This document shows, piece after piece, positions 8,552 to 16,277 of a stretch of 64,000 nucleotides of DNA; positions within the stretch are counted from its first letter, which is position 1; the number at the start of each line of letters is the position of its first letter. The notes below the pieces were generated by a model. That model was not told where the DNA came from. It saw only the letters and a program-made list of their open reading frames with translations, and searched no databases. The position numbers and the translations under genes were made by a program. Source of the stretch: JACDAL01 sp963849115 (GTDB lineage: Bacteria > Actinomycetota > CADDZG01 > WHSQ01); contig CAWKGK010000009.1 of NCBI GenBank assembly GCA_963849115.1, positions 372,001-436,000 of the forward strand, in the 5' to 3' direction.

Positions 8552-8582
8552 CCGCACCCCGGGGCCGTGGAGGTGACCGCCG

Positions 8583-8759
8583 ATGTCTCCCCGCCGACCC
8601 GTTCGCAAGGACGCGCCCGCGCGCAAGCGTCCCCGCTGTAGTCGGTGTAATCGATCGATCCATGTCCCGGCCGAGTGGAGCATGGGGGCCGCGGTCAGGC
8701 GTCACTACTGGGCCAAACACCGCGACGTCATGATGCGGCCTCGACGGAGCTCGTCATGA
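8583..8759 (+). CDS. Small putative zinc-finger protein (58 aa)
   Basis: A very short gene with unusually good signals. GGAGGTGA at 8569-8576 sits 6 nt before the ATG, and its TGA overlaps the next ATG in an ATGA quartet (8756-8759). The product begins with a very basic arm (MSPRRPVRKDAPARKRPR), then has CSRC near residues 19-22 and HYWAKH near 43-48, giving a C-x2-C...H-x4-H arrangement that could bind zinc, like a small C2H2-type finger. A DNA- or RNA-binding role is plausible because of the basic tail, but unproven. I recognise no named family. Confidence 0.65.
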   Translation: MSPRRPVRKDAPARKRPRCSRCNRSIHVPAEWSMGAAVRRHYWAKHRDVMMRPRRSSS

Positions 8760-8977
8760 GCGCGGCGCCTTGCCCGGCAGAGACTAGGGCCGAGCTGGGA
8801 GAGCTCGTCCTGGTGCTGTTGGCCGGGACGCTCGAGGGGCTTTCGGGCAGGCTCCAGAGCGACGGCTACGAGGGCGCCGCCGAGCTCGTGGCCGATCTGG
8901 TCGAGGTCGTGGACGACTATCTGGACCGTGCGCGTAGGTGCGCTACAAGTGATGCTGCGCCCGGCCTCCAACTCTGA
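8756..8977 (+). CDS. Small acidic helical protein of unknown function (73 aa)
   Basis: A 73-residue protein coupled to the preceding zinc-finger-like gene through ATGA. The sequence (MSAAPCPAETRAELGELVLV) continues as an acidic, Leu-rich, probably all-helical protein with EGAAELVADLVEVVDDYLDRA. It has no signal peptide and no recognisable motif. Its acidity contrasts with the strongly basic partner encoded just before it, so the two products could bind each other; that is inference only. Confidence 0.5.
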   Translation: MSAAPCPAETRAELGELVLVLLAGTLEGLSGRLQSDGYEGAAELVADLVEVVDDYLDRARRCATSDAAPGLQL

Positions 8978-9089
8978 GCCGCGGACCATCCCACAACAGG
9001 TGGTCCAGGTCGCGAATGTTCGTGGGGTGGGCCGGCGTCGGGACGGCGCGGATCTCCAGCGCTGGGAGGGGGCCCCAACTAGGATCAGG

Positions 9090-10364
9090 ATGATGGTTCA
9101 TCCTCGAGACGACGACCGGGCTCGGCCGAGCAGGGGTACGACCGAGGTCCTCGACCGCTTGCGCCGGGAACATCGCATCCGGGCCCCCGGCCGCCGGCCC
9201 TTACTTCAAGGCTGGAGACAAGCTGCGGAGTCGGCGGGCCTCGCCTTTCTCGCCCTGTTGTGCGTGGGTGTCTTCCTAATGGTCGCGTTGAGGCTTCAGT
9301 TCGAGCAGCTCGGCGCCGGGTTCAACCCCGCGGCCATCGTCGCGGCCGGGGCGGTGCTGGCACTGGCTTCGCTGGGGGCGTCTCTTCACGTGGGGGAAGT
9401 TGAGGTGACGGTGATTCCGTTAGGCGCCCTCTGCGTGCTCGGGCTGGCGTTGGCCTGGAGCAGCACGACGAGAATTGCCGCCGCTCGCAAGGACGCACAA
9501 CAACCTCTGCGACCCCTCTTTCACGGCGCTCTTACCGGAGGCTTCTTCGGGCTTCTGTGCCTGCTCTCGGCGCTGGTCTTCCGCTTCGGAGGTGAACCCG
9601 ACCCGGTTTCGATCGGGGCCTTCCAGGCGCTGTTGTGGGGGAGCGTGTGGGGATCGCTCTTCGGTGTCCTGGGAGCACTCAGGTCCGAAGTATCGGGGGC
9701 CGTTCAGCTCGCCGCGCTGGGCCGCGCGCTCGAGGCCCGGTCTCGCGTCGCCTACGAGGGGCTTTGCTCCGCAGTCGTGATGCTGCTGTCGGGGGCGGTG
9801 CTGTCCTGCGCCGCGCTGTTGCTATGGGCGATCGTCGCCCTGGTGCGGAACTCGGTGCCGATCGACCTGTCGTGGCGCTCGGCCGCGGCCGCGCTCATAT
9901 ACCTGGTTGCGTTCGCCCCCAATGTCGTGCTGATCTGCCTGTCCCTTTCCCTGGGCGCGCCCGTCGAAGTGGGCGGGCGCATCTCCGTGGCCGGGGACAG
10001 CTTCGGACGGCTCGCCGAATACTCGCTTCTCGACTGGGGCGGGGCGAGCACGCCCGGTGTCGCGTTCGCGCTTCTTCTCGTGCCGCTGATGGCGTGCCTG
10101 CTGGGCGGCGCTGCTGCCCGCCGACAGGCGGCCGACAAGACGGCCGCCCTGGAGGTGGTCGGGATGGCGGCGCTGTGGTTCGGCGTCCTGGTGATCATTC
10201 TGGTTGCCCTGGCCGAGGCGCGCCTGGGGGCCGGGTTGTTCGGCCGCCGTGGAGTGGCGCGCGTGGCCCCCGACACTCTCGGCGCGGGGGTACTGGCGTG
10301 CGGGTGGGGGGCCGCTCTCGGCTGGGCCGGTTGGAAGCTGCAGGAATGGCGCTCGGGACGATGA
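9090..10364 (+). CDS. Polytopic membrane protein of unknown function
   Basis: About 424 residues with a charged N-terminal cytoplasmic arm (residues 1-45, MMVHPRDDDRARPSRG) and then roughly eight or nine hydrophobic segments rich in Leu, Ala and Gly, ending KLQEWRSGR. No transporter or enzyme signature is recognisable. ATG 9090 or the adjacent ATG 9093 is likely, since they begin just upstream of the first charged segment; the upstream frame is a continuation without clear signals. The stop overlaps the ATG of the next gene (ATGA), so the membrane protein and the metallo-beta-lactamase-fold hydrolase are translationally coupled and may act together. Confidence 0.65.
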   Translation: MMVHPRDDDRARPSRGTTEVLDRLRREHRIRAPGRRPLLQGWRQAAESAGLAFLALLCVGVFLMVALRLQFEQLGAGFNPAAIVAAGAVLALASLGASLHVGEVEVTVIPLGALCVLGLALAWSSTTRIAAARKDAQQPLRPLFHGALTGGFFGLLCLLSALVFRFGGEPDPVSIGAFQALLWGSVWGSLFGVLGALRSEVSGAVQLAALGRALEARSRVAYEGLCSAVVMLLSGAVLSCAALLLWAIVALVRNSVPIDLSWRSAAAALIYLVAFAPNVVLICLSLSLGAPVEVGGRISVAGDSFGRLAEYSLLDWGGASTPGVAFALLLVPLMACLLGGAAARRQAADKTAALEVVGMAALWFGVLVIILVALAEARLGAGLFGRRGVARVAPDTLGAGVLACGWGAALGWAGWKLQEWRSGR

Positions 10365-11005
10365 GCGCGTCGATCCTTCACCATCGAGTAGTGGGTCCGC
10401 TTGCCTGTAACTGCTATGTGGTGGGGGATCCCACCGCGCGCCGGGCGATCGTCATCGATCCGGGAGGCGACGCCTCCGATCTCCTCGGCGTCTTGGCCGC
10501 ACAGAACCTCGAGGTCACCGCGATCGTTGCGACACACGCCCATTTCGATCATCTCCTCGCTGCGGAGGAATTGCGCGCGGCGACCGGAGCTCCCTTCTAT
10601 CTGCACCGCTCAGACGAGGCACTGCTGTCGTGGATGCAAGAGTCCGGCCGTCTGTTCCTGGGAGCGGACCTTCCGCCCCCTCCCGAGGTCGACTCCTGGA
10701 CCACAGAGGGCGACCGGCTCGTTGCCGGCGCGGCCGAGCTCGAGGTCATCCACACTCCGGGCCACTCACCGGGTTCGATCTCGCTGGTGGCCGAGGGCAC
10801 GCTGTTCTCCGGGGATACGTTGTTCGCCGGCTCAGTGGGGCGCACCGATCTTCCAGGGGGCGACTCTGCTGCGCTGGTGCAGGCAGTCCGGGGAAAGCTC
10901 TTCGAGCTACCCCCTCAGACACCCGTCTACCCGGGTCACGGCCCCGCTACGTCTCTCGAGGAGGAACGCCGCTCTAACCCGTTCGTGGGGGATCCGGTCG
11001 GATGA
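10361..11005 (+). CDS. Metallo-beta-lactamase-fold hydrolase (glyoxalase II-like)
   Basis: A 214-residue hydrolase of the GloB-like group, which cleaves thioesters such as hydroxyacylglutathione or other thiol esters. Metal ligands appear in THAHFDHL (58-65), HTPGHSPGS and FSGDTLFAGSVGRTDLPGGD, with the final histidine in YPGHGP. It is shorter than true glyoxalase II, lacking the C-terminal substrate domain, like the many bacterial YcbL-type proteins. The ATG overlaps the stop of the membrane protein gene as ATGA. Actinobacteria usually lack glutathione, so mycothiol or another thiol ester is a reasonable guess. Confidence 0.88.
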   Translation: MSASILHHRVVGPLACNCYVVGDPTARRAIVIDPGGDASDLLGVLAAQNLEVTAIVATHAHFDHLLAAEELRAATGAPFYLHRSDEALLSWMQESGRLFLGADLPPPPEVDSWTTEGDRLVAGAAELEVIHTPGHSPGSISLVAEGTLFSGDTLFAGSVGRTDLPGGDSAALVQAVRGKLFELPPQTPVYPGHGPATSLEEERRSNPFVGDPVG

Positions 11006-11138
11006 CCTCGCGAGCCTAGCGCTCAGGATCTTTGGTTTCGGTGATGTGTTCACGACAACGGTCGGAGACCCTCAACTTTCGCATGGTTCATGGGTTCCGA
11101 CCTTGAACTGTAAGCAGCCGAGCTGTGGCTCTTGCTGC

Positions 11139-11144
11139 TATATT
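11139..11144 (+). promoter_or_regulatory. -10-like element of a probable leaderless promoter (VOC protein)
   Basis: TATATT is followed by exactly 7 nt and the GTG at 11152, the same spacing as at 6515. This element decides the start codon of the VOC gene. No -35 element is visible. Confidence 0.4.
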
Positions 11145-11151
11145 CCCCTCC

Positions 11152-11592
11152 GTGGCAAAGCCGGCGAGGCCTACCCTCCACCATCTCGCGCTCACGGTGA
11201 CCGACCTCGATGCGAGCCTAGCTTGGTATCAAGAGGTTTTCGATGTGTCGCCGATGATGGAGGTGCCACATCCGGGTGGCATGGGGGTGGTGTTGGCCGA
11301 CGAGCAGCTGACCCTCATGATCGTTCTTCACCGCCACGACGCCAACGAGCCGGAACGATTCTCCGAGCTCCGGACGGGATTGGATCATGCAGGTTTCATG
11401 GTCGCAAGCCGGGCAGACCTGGAGAGCTGGCAGAACCACCTCGCGGCTCACGGTGTGGTGCCTTCTGCGGAGGCGGCGAGCCCGTTGACGCAATCTCCTA
11501 TAGCCGACGAAGCGTACGGGTCCGTTCTCGTCTTCCGGGACCCCGACAACATCCAGCTTGAGTTCATCGCTCATAGGGCCGCAGAAACTTAG
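11152..11592 (+). CDS. VOC-superfamily (glyoxalase/dioxygenase-fold) protein
   Basis: A 146-residue vicinal-oxygen-chelate protein. It begins LHHLALTVTDLDASLAWYQ, the classic first beta-alpha-beta-beta-beta unit with a metal-ligand histidine. The second unit includes LDHAGFMVASRADLESW and ends FRDPDNIQLEFIAH, with the second histidine and the C-terminal glutamate (LEF) in the expected places. Such proteins are isomerases, dioxygenases or resistance proteins, and the substrate cannot be told. I prefer GTG 11152 over GTG 11125, because TATATT lies 7 nt before it and neither start has a ribosome site. The stop is 2 bp from the convergent oxidoreductase gene. Confidence 0.8.
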   Translation: MAKPARPTLHHLALTVTDLDASLAWYQEVFDVSPMMEVPHPGGMGVVLADEQLTLMIVLHRHDANEPERFSELRTGLDHAGFMVASRADLESWQNHLAAHGVVPSAEAASPLTQSPIADEAYGSVLVFRDPDNIQLEFIAHRAAET

Positions 11593-11594
11593 TC

Positions 11595-13268
11595 CTAGAA
11601 CTCAGACTCTCCCAAGTACCGGCTGATCAGCAAGATCGACGCCGCTCCTTCTCCGACCGCTCCGGCGACCCGCTTGATCGAGCCGTGGCGGACGTCGCCG
11701 GCCGCGAACACCCCCGGCATGCTGGTCTCCAGCAGGAGCGGAGGCCGGGCGAGCGGCCACCGTTCCCGTCCACTCTCATCGGCCCAGAGATCGGTGCCCG
11801 TGAGCACGAACCCCCGCTTGTCCCGGGCCACGGAAGGCTCCAACCAGTCGGTGTGCGGCTGTGCCCCGATCATCACGAACAGTGCTTCGGTTGCCACCTC
11901 CTGTGTCTTCCCGGTGGAGCGGTCGATGATCGTCACCGCTTCGAGGGTGTGCTCGCCCATGGCCTCGGCGACCTCGCTGTTGAGGAGCACTCGGACGCGC
12001 TCGTTGGCCTCGATCTCCTTAACCAGGTAATCCGACAAGCTCTTTGCGAGGAGAGGACCTCGCACCAAGAGGGTCACGCTGGCACCGACCTTAGAAAGAT
12101 AGATCGCCAGTTGGCCCGCCGAGTTGCCCGCCCCCACGACGCATACGTTGACCGCGCCCAATGCCCGGGCTTCCGATATTCCGGCGCCATAAAACACGCC
12201 GCTGCCCACGAGTCGGTCGACGCCCGGTGCTTCGAGCTCTCGATAGGAGACTCCGGTCGCAATAGCCACCGTACGGCTGTGAACCTCCCGACCGTCCGCG
12301 AGGACCACTATGTTTTCGCGATCGTCGCTCCGCAGACTTGCGACCGGAACGGTAAAGGCCACGTAAGCCCCGAACTGTTGCACCTGCCGCGATGCCCTCT
12401 CAGCAAGATCTCTTCCGCTGATACCCCACGGAAACCCCAGGTAGTTACGGATCATCGCACTCGTCCCCGCCTGTCCTCCGACGGCCAGAGACTCGAGGAC
12501 CAGTACCCGGAGGCCCTCGGCCGCGGCGTACACAGCGGCCGCGAGCCCTGCCGGTCCCGCGCCCACGATGGTGACGTCATAAGGGGAGTCCTGGGGTGGG
12601 AGATCGCGTCCGCCCAAAGCGCGCGCGACTGTCATGACGGACAGGTCACGGATGATCCGGCCATCGTAGAGAACGGCTGCGGGGAGGTCGTCATGCGTCA
12701 ACCCGTGCTCCCTCATGATGGCTGTCGAACCGGGTGAGTCGGGCGGGTAGACGCCGGTGGCGACGTTGTTGAGCTCGGCGCCTCGGACCAAAGAGCTTAT
12801 GAGCGGCGACCTCGGCTCGCCGATGAACTTGATTTTCTCCAGCCGAGGTAGATGGGTGCTAGACCACACTCTAAGAGCTTCTCCGGTAGTCGGGTAGAGC
12901 TCCTCTTCTGGTGACGCCCATGGCTTGCCAAAGTAGTAATCGATATGGTTCAAGGTCAGGGCCCTGATGATGGGCTGTTCCGCTCGGAGATCTCCGACAT
13001 CGATCATCAAGGCTCTCATTGCCCCTGGGTGGTACTCGCGGGACTGACTGAGAAGATCGATCCCCGTCATCTCAGGCATCCATTGATAGGCGATGGCCAG
13101 GGCTACGATCCGGTTTTCCCTCGCCAGACGTTCCTGCAATCGCACGGCTACTTGCGGCGAGCTCGCCGAGAGCACGTCGTAGTCGGCGCCATATCGCCTC
13201 GCCATGTCTCGCTGTAGGATCTCCAACGATCTCTCGTCGCAGTCGACGACCAGGATTGTCGCTTTCAT
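11595..13268 (-). CDS. Fusion of degenerate receiver, thioredoxin-like domain and TrxR-like FAD oxidoreductase
   Basis: A 557-residue fusion. Residues 1-125 are a response-regulator receiver fold (ILVVDCDE, MPEMTG, FGKPW), but Tyr61 occupies the normal phospho-Asp position (AYQWMPEMTG). Residues 145-225 look like a thioredoxin-fold segment without a CxxC. Residues 230-557 resemble thioredoxin reductase, with FAD site VGAGPAG (235-241), NAD(P)H site VGAGNSAG and C-terminal GVFAAGDV. The redox CATC motif is missing, replaced by GAGI at 361-364. It therefore cannot reduce thioredoxin in the usual way; it may sense or oxidise NAD(P)H. Related multi-domain TrxR-like proteins exist in actinobacteria, but their function is poorly known. 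The start is ATG 13268. Confidence 0.85.
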   Translation of the reverse strand: MKATILVVDCDERSLEILQRDMARRYGADYDVLSASSPQVAVRLQERLARENRIVALAIAYQWMPEMTGIDLLSQSREYHPGAMRALMIDVGDLRAEQPIIRALTLNHIDYYFGKPWASPEEELYPTTGEALRVWSSTHLPRLEKIKFIGEPRSPLISSLVRGAELNNVATGVYPPDSPGSTAIMREHGLTHDDLPAAVLYDGRIIRDLSVMTVARALGGRDLPPQDSPYDVTIVGAGPAGLAAAVYAAAEGLRVLVLESLAVGGQAGTSAMIRNYLGFPWGISGRDLAERASRQVQQFGAYVAFTVPVASLRSDDRENIVVLADGREVHSRTVAIATGVSYRELEAPGVDRLVGSGVFYGAGISEARALGAVNVCVVGAGNSAGQLAIYLSKVGASVTLLVRGPLLAKSLSDYLVKEIEANERVRVLLNSEVAEAMGEHTLEAVTIIDRSTGKTQEVATEALFVMIGAQPHTDWLEPSVARDKRGFVLTGTDLWADESGRERWPLARPPLLLETSMPGVFAAGDVRHGSIKRVAGAVGEGAASILLISRYLGESEF

Positions 13269-13447
13269 CGCCTTACGGATATCACGGCGTCCAGCCCGCC
13301 GCCACTAGTTGGAGCACTCGGTGGCCCGTGGTTCGAGGCGGGCGCTGGTGATCGTTGAACAACTAACCAAGTGGCTGTCGTGCCACGAATGCACTGCGAC
13401 TACGGAAGAGGCGGCCGGTGCTCTGGGGCCGCGCTCAGCCAGGGTCT

Positions 13448-13687
13448 CTAGAGGTAGGGAGCAACCGCCGCCAGGGGTACGCCCGGGTAGCGCTCGATGT
13501 CCCGCTCGAGCGTCACTCTGAACTTGTCTTCGCGGGACGTGGACTTGCGGGCCACCTCTCTGAAGCCAAGCCTCTGGAGCCTGCGGAGCTCCCCCGCATA
13601 GGCCTTTCGCAGGCCGGCGCCTGGAGCCCTGAGATAGAGGTCGAGTGTGATCTGCTGGGTAATCTTTTTCTGCCTGCCTTCAGCCAT
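13448..13687 (-). CDS. Small basic protein of unknown function (79 aa)
   Basis: A 79-residue protein, MAEGRQKKITQQITLDLYLR at the N-terminus, rich in Arg and Lys with alternating hydrophobic residues suggesting an alpha/beta fold. It lies between the CorA gene and the receiver-FAD fusion on the same strand. A TATTGT element 6 nt before the ATG matches the spacing seen at corA, which supports a real leaderless gene. There is no recognisable family, and the reverse strand also has an open frame, so the call is moderate. Confidence 0.45.
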   Translation of the reverse strand: MAEGRQKKITQQITLDLYLRAPGAGLRKAYAGELRRLQRLGFREVARKSTSREDKFRVTLERDIERYPGVPLAAVAPYL

Positions 13688-13693
13688 CGGCCG

Positions 13694-13699
13694 ACAATA
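13694..13699 (-). promoter_or_regulatory. -10-like TATTGT before the 79-aa gene
   Basis: Read on the minus strand, TATTGT is followed by 6 nt and the ATG at 13687. The same hexamer and spacing occur before corA. Confidence 0.3.
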
Positions 13700-13750
13700 C
13701 TCGACCGATGCTGTGTCTGGTTCTCCTAGCAGGTTTAAGGGCAGGTGTAG

Positions 13751-14749
13751 TCAAACCCAGTGCTTGTCCTTGAAGTAGAGGTAGAGGCCGGCGCTCGTAA
13801 TAAGCATCAGCCCGAGGGCGAAATAGAAACCGAAGAGCCCCCCGTCCGGCGGCACCAGGGCGAAGTTCATCCCGTAGACGCTGGCGATGAAGGTCGGCAC
13901 CGCGATGATCGCGGCCCACGCTGTCAGTCTCTTGGTCGTCTCGTTGAGCCGGGCGGTTTGCTCGGAGCGCAAGAGATCCAGTACCGCGTCGGCGAGGTCG
14001 TCGACGTTGCGGACCTGATCACCGATCCTCAAGATGTGGTCGTGAACGTCCGCAAACAGCGCTCGCGTCTCAGCGGGGAAATGGCTACGGCCGGGGCCCT
14101 CCATGATCCACTCGAGCACGTGTTCGGTCGGCAGGGCGTAGCGGCGCAACCGAGAGAGCTGCTGTTTGAGGCTATAAAGCTCCTTCTGCATCTGCCGTTG
14201 CGTACCGGGGGCAGAATCGTCGAGAACCTCCTCGCTGAGAATCTTTTCCTCAAGCGACTCGATGCGGTCTTCGAGGCGGGTCACGATCGCTTCGTACTCG
14301 TCGACGAGCACGTCCAGAAGAGTATGGATGAGAAAAGCTGAATCCAGCCTCGGCTCGCCTTCCTGTGCTCGCCAGCGACTCTTGGCGGCCTCGAGGGTGC
14401 GCCCGGCCCCCTGATGCAGGGTCAGCAAGAAGCGATCGCCCACAAAACAGGCGATCTGAGCCGCCTCGAGCTGACCGTGGGCCTCATCGAGCTGGTGCAG
14501 CACCAGAAAAAGATGGCCCTCGTAGTCCTCGAGCTTGGGACGCTGGCGGGGTCTGCGGGAATCCTCGACCGCCAGGCGATGGAGCCCGAACTCCTCTTCC
14601 ATAACCCTGGCGTCCGTGTCGTCGACCGTCGAAATGTCGGCCTCAGCCCACACGACGTTGCCGAGCTCCGAGCGTAGCTCCGAGATCTCTGCGAGATCAT
14701 CCACGTTTTTCCAGCCCGATTTATCCGAGTGGCACACCGCAAGCAGCAT
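13751..14749 (-). CDS. corA: CorA-family magnesium/divalent cation channel
   Basis: A 332-residue CorA protein, a pentameric inner-membrane channel that admits Mg2+ and sometimes Co2+ or Ni2+. The large N-terminal cytoplasmic domain includes SRRPRQRPKLEDYEGHLFLV; long charged helices follow; and two transmembrane helices lie at the C-terminus with the diagnostic YGMNF loop near 294-298. The basic end YFKDKHWV follows the second helix. The start is ATG 14749, with no ribosome site but TATTGT 6 nt upstream. It is probably transcribed alone or with the 79-residue gene 63 bp downstream. Confidence 0.95.
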   Translation of the reverse strand: MLLAVCHSDKSGWKNVDDLAEISELRSELGNVVWAEADISTVDDTDARVMEEEFGLHRLAVEDSRRPRQRPKLEDYEGHLFLVLHQLDEAHGQLEAAQIACFVGDRFLLTLHQGAGRTLEAAKSRWRAQEGEPRLDSAFLIHTLLDVLVDEYEAIVTRLEDRIESLEEKILSEEVLDDSAPGTQRQMQKELYSLKQQLSRLRRYALPTEHVLEWIMEGPGRSHFPAETRALFADVHDHILRIGDQVRNVDDLADAVLDLLRSEQTARLNETTKRLTAWAAIIAVPTFIASVYGMNFALVPPDGGLFGFYFALGLMLITSAGLYLYFKDKHWV

Positions 14750-14755
14750 GCTTAG

Positions 14756-14761
14756 ACAATA
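14756..14761 (-). promoter_or_regulatory. -10-like TATTGT of a probable leaderless corA promoter
   Basis: On the minus strand TATTGT lies exactly 6 nt before the corA ATG, with no Shine-Dalgarno sequence between. No -35 box is visible. Confidence 0.35.
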
Positions 14762-14842
14762 GGGCCTAACCGACCCGGCTCCCAGGACGATTACCCTGGG
14801 TGCCCCAACCAGCTCAAGCTACCCCCAAAAGGAGCCAGCCGC

Positions 14843-16198
14843 GTGTCGAAGGTCATGGACGACAGAGCACAGGAGATTCAGCAGCAGGAAGTCGCTCGCT
14901 TCGAGGACAGGACGTCTCGCTCGAAAAGCCTTTACGAGCGCGCCGAGCGTTCGATGCCGTTCGGCGTGACGTCATCGTTTCAGGCCGGAGACCCCTATCC
15001 GATCTATCTCACATCGGGCAAGGGGAGCAACGTCACAGACGTCGACGACAACACCTACATCGACTACCACAACGGGTTCGGCTCGATGGTGGTGGGACAT
15101 GCCCACCCGGTCGTGACCGAGGCCATCCGCAAGGCGGCCGCTCTGGGAACCCATTTCGCAACCACAACCGAGCCCGCCATCGCCCTCGCCGAGGAGATCA
15201 AACGACGCTTCGGGCTCGACAAGATCCGCTATACGAACTCGGGCACCGAGGCGACCATGGATGCGATCCGTGTGGCGCGCGCCGCCACCGGCAGGGACGT
15301 GCTGCTGAAGATCGAAGGCTCCTATCACGGCCACCACGACGCAGTCATGTACTCGGTGGTGCCGACTATGGACTCGAGCGGCCCCACCGAGCGGCCGTGG
15401 ACTGTGCCGTTCTCACGTGGCATTCCACCCGAGACCGCACACTCGACAATGGTGGTGCCGTTCAACGACCCCGATGCATTGCAGGCGATCTTCGAAGAGC
15501 ACGGATCTCGCATCGGGGCCTTGATCATGGAGCCGGTGATGATGAACATCGGCGTCGTCGTGCCGCTGCCCGGCTACCTCGAGCGGGTGCGCGAGCTGTG
15601 TACCCAGCACAACGTGGTGATGATCTTCGACGAGGTGAAGACCGGCGTATCGATCGCCGCCGGGGGAGCAACCGAGTACTTCGGAGTTCAACCCGACATG
15701 GTCTGTCTCGCCAAGGCGATAGGAGGCGGCACCCCCCTCGGAGTGTTCGGGGGCCGGGCCGAGCTCATGGACGAGATCACAAAGGGTGTGGCTGCGCTCG
15801 GCACCTTCAACGGCAACCCGCTTTGTGTAGCCGCGGGACTTGCGACCCTGACCGAGGTATTGAACGAGGACGCCTATGCACACCTGCGGTCACTTGGCAC
15901 GAGGCTAGCGCAGGGCTGCCAGAAGGTGCTCGACGATCATGGTATTCCGGCGGTGACGACGGACTTGGGCAGCAAAGGCTCGATAACCTTCAGGGACCGG
16001 CCCCTCGAGCGGTACCGCGACTTCACCGAGCTCGACGATGATCTCTTCGGTGCCTACTGGTACTGGGTCGTCAACCGGGGCATCTACCAGACCCCCGGCA
16101 AAGAGGAGCAGTGGACGATCTCGGTGCAGCATTCTGAGGAGGACATAGACCACACGATCGAGGTCCTGGCCTCCTACTGCGCCAAGGTCACAAGCTAA
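14843..16198 (+). CDS. Class III pyridoxal-phosphate aminotransferase
   Basis: A 451-residue fold-type I aminotransferase of the group that includes glutamate-1-semialdehyde aminomutase and omega-amino-acid transaminases. It shows NSGTEATMDAIRVARA (132-147), GSYHGHHDA (159-167), IFDEVKTG (261-268) and the PLP lysine Lys291 in LAKAIGGGTPLG. HemL-like residues are common here, but the context beside polyamine import and GABA genes suggests an amine or omega-amino acid substrate. The start is GTG 14843, with AAAGGAG well placed upstream. It converges on the permease gene through a strong hairpin at 16200-16277. It is not part of the potABCD transcript. Confidence 0.88.
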   Translation: MSKVMDDRAQEIQQQEVARFEDRTSRSKSLYERAERSMPFGVTSSFQAGDPYPIYLTSGKGSNVTDVDDNTYIDYHNGFGSMVVGHAHPVVTEAIRKAAALGTHFATTTEPAIALAEEIKRRFGLDKIRYTNSGTEATMDAIRVARAATGRDVLLKIEGSYHGHHDAVMYSVVPTMDSSGPTERPWTVPFSRGIPPETAHSTMVVPFNDPDALQAIFEEHGSRIGALIMEPVMMNIGVVVPLPGYLERVRELCTQHNVVMIFDEVKTGVSIAAGGATEYFGVQPDMVCLAKAIGGGTPLGVFGGRAELMDEITKGVAALGTFNGNPLCVAAGLATLTEVLNEDAYAHLRSLGTRLAQGCQKVLDDHGIPAVTTDLGSKGSITFRDRPLERYRDFTELDDDLFGAYWYWVVNRGIYQTPGKEEQWTISVQHSEEDIDHTIEVLASYCAKVTS

Positions 16199-16199
16199 A

Positions 16200-16277
16200 C
16201 CCTCGCCTCCCCGCCGAGTGGTGTTAGATGACCAAATAGAGCATCTGGCCACCACTCGGCACGAAGCTAGGCGAGGG
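16200..16277. terminator. Large nested inverted repeat between convergent genes
   Basis: Inner arms GCCGAGTGGTG (16213-16223) and CACCACTCGGC (16250-16260) are perfect over 11 bp; AGATG/CATCT pair inside the loop; outer arms CCCTCGCC (16200-16207) and GGCGAGGG (16270-16277) also match. The structure lies between the convergent aminotransferase and permease genes and touches the permease stop codon. It probably ends both transcripts. Confidence 0.6.

Noticed and set aside
13309..13521. Plus-strand frame overlapping the 79-residue gene
   Set aside because: It lacks a promoter or ribosome site, and the minus-strand gene has a leaderless-type element.
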